DNA of 8,534 nt from an uncultured Oscillospiraceae bacterium. GTDB lineage: Bacteria > Bacillota > Clostridia > Oscillospirales > Oscillospiraceae. Of this stretch, positions 6,643 to 8,534 are shown one piece after another. The DNA lies in contig CAJOFW010000104.1 of the NCBI GenBank assembly GCA_905234005.1, positions 1,137 to 9,670 on the forward strand, written 5' to 3'. A program made the position numbers and the translations under genes. The notes under the pieces are model-generated. The model saw only the letters and a list, made by a program, of their open reading frames with translations, was not told the origin of the DNA and did not search any database. Each line of letters opens with the position of its first letter. Position 1 is the stretch's first letter.

Positions 6643-6686
6643 TATAGACAGGCTCCGGCCACGGGACGCAGGGCCGCCGCACTGTG

Positions 6687-6710
6687 CGCCCGCGATCACG
6701 ATTGCGGGCG
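6687..6710 (-). other. GC-rich hairpin just after the priA stop codon
   Basis: Perfect 7-bp arms CGCCCGC (6687-6693) and GCGGGCG (6704-6710) enclose a 10-base loop. In the transcript it begins two bases after the priA TAG (6714-6712). No U-run follows (the next transcribed bases are CACAGTGCGG), so it is not a standard intrinsic terminator. It could protect or separate the priA part of the mRNA, slow ribosomes, or be chance in G+C-rich DNA. Confidence 0.4.
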
Positions 6711-6711
6711 G

Positions 6712-8534
6712 CTACACGGGGTCGAAGTCGGCGTACAGCGACACGCCGGGGAAATCGCGGCCGGTGTTGAGGTCGAGGAGCGTCCGGGCGACGATCTGTC
6801 GGGCGGGGGCGTCCTCGGGCGAGCACACGGTGACGCGGTAGCGCCACACGCCGTCCACCCGGGCGACGGGCGGCGGGGCCGGGCCGAGCACACGCACGTC
6901 GGGGACGGAACGCGAAAGGGCGAGGAGCCTGTCCCGGACGGCGGCGCAGCAGCGCAGCACCTGCGTCTCGTCCTTCCCCGCCGCCGTCAGAACGAACAGC
7001 GCCGTAAACGGCGGCGCGCCGGATACGAGGCGCAGGGCGATCTCGGACTCGTAGAACCCGTCGTAATCCTGCGCCGCGGCCTGGCGGATGATCTGGTTTT
7101 CGGGCGTGAACGTCTGGATGACGGCGCGGCCCGGCTTCTCGAACCGGCCGCTGCGGCCGATGACCTGTGTGATCAGCGAGAACGTCCGCTCCCCCGCCCG
7201 CAGGTCGCCGGCGTACAGGCTCTGGTCGGCCGAGAGCACGCCGACGAGCGTGACGTTCTCGAAGTTCAGGCCCTTCGTCACCATCTGCGTACCGACGAGG
7301 ATGGGAATCCTCTCGGTGCGGAATTTTTCAAAGAGCACCCGGTGGCTGCCTACCGGCGCGACGGAATCGGTGTCCATCCGCAGGACGGGCACGCCGGGAA
7401 GCTGCGCCTCCAGCTCCTCCACGATCCGCTGCGTGCCCGCGCCGGTGAACGTGAGGCGGCCGCCGCATTCGGGGCAGCGCGCCTCCCGGCGGCGTGTGTG
7501 GCCGCAGTAGTGGCAGATGAGCCGGTCGCCGTCGCGGTGGTACGTCAGCGAGGCGGTGCAGTTCGGGCATTTGTACGTGTAGCCGCATTCGCCGCAGGCG
7601 ACGAGGCGGCTCGTCCCCCGCCGGTTGAGAAACAGGATCGTCTGCTCCCCGCGTTCGAGGTTTTCGGCGATCTCGTCCCGCAGCAGCGAGGAGATGTCCG
7701 AGCCGTTGCCGCTTTTAAGCTCCGCGCGCATATCGGCGACGCGGACGTCGGGCAGGCGCATGGCGTTGTAGCGGCCCGGAAGCCGGAAGAGGCTGTAGCG
7801 CCCGGTATCGGCGTAGTAGCGCGAGCACACGTCCGGCGTGGCGCTGCCGAGCACGAGCACGGCGTTTGCGCGGGCGCAGATGTATTTTGCCACGTCCCGG
7901 GCGTGGTAGCGGGGGGCGGCTTCGGACTTGTACGTCGGCTCCTGCTCCTCGTCGATGATGATGACGCCGGGGTCGGACACCGGCGCGAAGACCGCGCTGC
8001 GGGTGCCGATGACGAGCCGGGCGTCGCCGGAACGGATGCGCTTCCACTCGTCGTACCGCTCGCCCATCGAGAGCGCGGAGTGCAGCACGGCGACGCGGTC
8101 GCCGAAGTGGGACGAGAACGTGCGCAGCATCTGCGGCGTCAGCGATATCTCGGGCACGAGCAGGATCGCCGACCGGCCCCGGCGCAGCACCGTGTCGATG
8201 AGCCGGATGTAGACCGAGGTCTTGCCGCTGCCGGTCACGCCGTACAGCAGCGCCGCCTGCGGCGCGCCCGTATCGAGAAGCGACACGATGCCCTCGCAGG
8301 CGCGTGTCTGGTCGGCGTTCAGCTCCGGCATCGGGCGGCGGGGGCCTGCGTCGTAATCCGGGCGGCGGTAGACGTCCTCGCGGGCGATCGTGACAAGTCC
8401 CTTTTTCTCAAGCGAACGCACCGCGTCGCGGCCGGCGCCGGTGAAGTAGCACAGGTCGGCCACCGAGGCGGAGCCCATCTCCGCGAGTACGCGCAGCACG
8501 GCCCCCTGCCGCAGGGCGCGGCGGTTTCTGTCCG
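6712..8534 (-). CDS. priA: Primosomal replication-restart helicase PriA, N-terminus missing
   Basis: PriA is a 3'-to-5' superfamily-2 DNA helicase that recognises stalled forks and reloads the replisome. The frame is open to the right edge, giving 606 visible residues; the N-terminal 3'-DNA-binding domain, very roughly 130-180 residues, lies outside. Visible in order (numbered from the first complete codon): the end of the winged-helix domain (1 to about 45), Walker A GVTGSGKT (98-105), motif II DEEQ (194-197), PRYHARDVAKY, GSATPD, a zinc-binding insert with eight cysteines in four pairs (CGEC, CPNC, CHYC, CPEC; 313-356), GTQMVTKG (414-421), QVIGRSGR (456-463) and the C-terminal domain ending DFDPV. 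The C-terminus is at the normal place for the family. Motif II is usually DEEH. A 183-bp gap separates it from def. Confidence 0.95.
   Translation of the reverse strand, partial: DRNRRALRQGAVLRVLAEMGSASVADLCYFTGAGRDAVRSLEKKGLVTIAREDVYRRPDYDAGPRRPMPELNADQTRACEGIVSLLDTGAPQAALLYGVTGSGKTSVYIRLIDTVLRRGRSAILLVPEISLTPQMLRTFSSHFGDRVAVLHSALSMGERYDEWKRIRSGDARLVIGTRSAVFAPVSDPGVIIIDEEQEPTYKSEAAPRYHARDVAKYICARANAVLVLGSATPDVCSRYYADTGRYSLFRLPGRYNAMRLPDVRVADMRAELKSGNGSDISSLLRDEIAENLERGEQTILFLNRRGTSRLVACGECGYTYKCPNCTASLTYHRDGDRLICHYCGHTRRREARCPECGGRLTFTGAGTQRIVEELEAQLPGVPVLRMDTDSVAPVGSHRVLFEKFRTERIPILVGTQMVTKGLNFENVTLVGVLSADQSLYAGDLRAGERTFSLITQVIGRSGRFEKPGRAVIQTFTPENQIIRQAAAQDYDGFYESEIALRLVSGAPPFTALFVLTAAGKDETQVLRCCAAVRDRLLALSRSVPDVRVLGPAPPPVARVDGVWRYRVTVCSPEDAPARQIVARTLLDLNTGRDFPGVSLYADFDPV

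Noticed and set aside
6440..6685. The acidic Ser/Glu-rich frame across the gap as a gene.
   Set aside because: Its only start near the gap (GTG) has no binding site, its codons favour A/T endings unlike the neighbours, and it runs 89 bases into def.
6687..6710. The hairpin after priA as a Rho-independent terminator.
   Set aside because: There is no U-tract after the stem, and def and the rest follow in the same direction as a conserved operon.
6640..6711. A promoter for def in the A+T-rich gap.
   Set aside because: TATATT and TTGAAC occur on the minus strand, but no -35/-10 pair has a suitable spacing and order, so I could not support one.

Overview
The window is a single minus-strand gene cluster of about two-thirds G+C. 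It reads, in transcription order from the right edge to the left edge: priA (5' end cut off), def, fmt, rsmB, rlmN, prpC, prkC, rsgA (3' part cut off or interrupted). This is the conserved housekeeping locus of Firmicutes (in Bacillus subtilis priA-def-fmt-yloM-yloN-prpC-prkC-cpgA). The PASTA-kinase/PP2C pair, the gene order and the high G+C suggest a high-G+C member of the Clostridia, perhaps Oscillospirales-like; that placement is inference and cannot be fixed from the sequence alone.

Layout: priA occupies 6712-8534 and runs off the right edge. A 183-bp gap (6529-6711) follows, the only non-coding gap of any size. It holds a hairpin just after the priA stop, then an A+T-rich patch with an imperfect 36-bp tandem repeat and a possible 32-codon ORF whose stop overlaps the def ribosome binding site. 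From def onward the genes are packed: def/fmt overlap by 4 bases, fmt/rsmB are 2 bases apart, rsmB/rlmN overlap by 31, rlmN/prpC are 7 apart, prpC/prkC overlap by 11, prkC/rsgA overlap by 4. No promoter or terminator is visible, so the cluster is probably transcribed from upstream of priA, with translational coupling.

Function: PriA restarts stalled replication forks. Fmt formylates initiator Met-tRNA and Def later removes the formyl group from new proteins. RsmB and RlmN methylate 16S and 23S rRNA. PrkC is a membrane kinase with three extracellular PASTA repeats, PrpC is its phosphatase, and RsgA is a GTPase of 30S maturation that is a known PrkC substrate in B. subtilis. The cluster therefore joins translation, ribosome maturation and cell-wall sensing.

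I found no convincing novel multi-gene system. The points worth a second look are: a PrkC with HMD in place of HRD and no threonine in the activation segment; a PriA with DEEQ in place of DEEH; the odd repeat/ORF patch between priA and def; and an abrupt loss of RsgA similarity at about base 50, where a palindrome-containing sequence runs to the window edge. Both window ends cut genes, so this may be a whole contig from a draft or metagenomic assembly.
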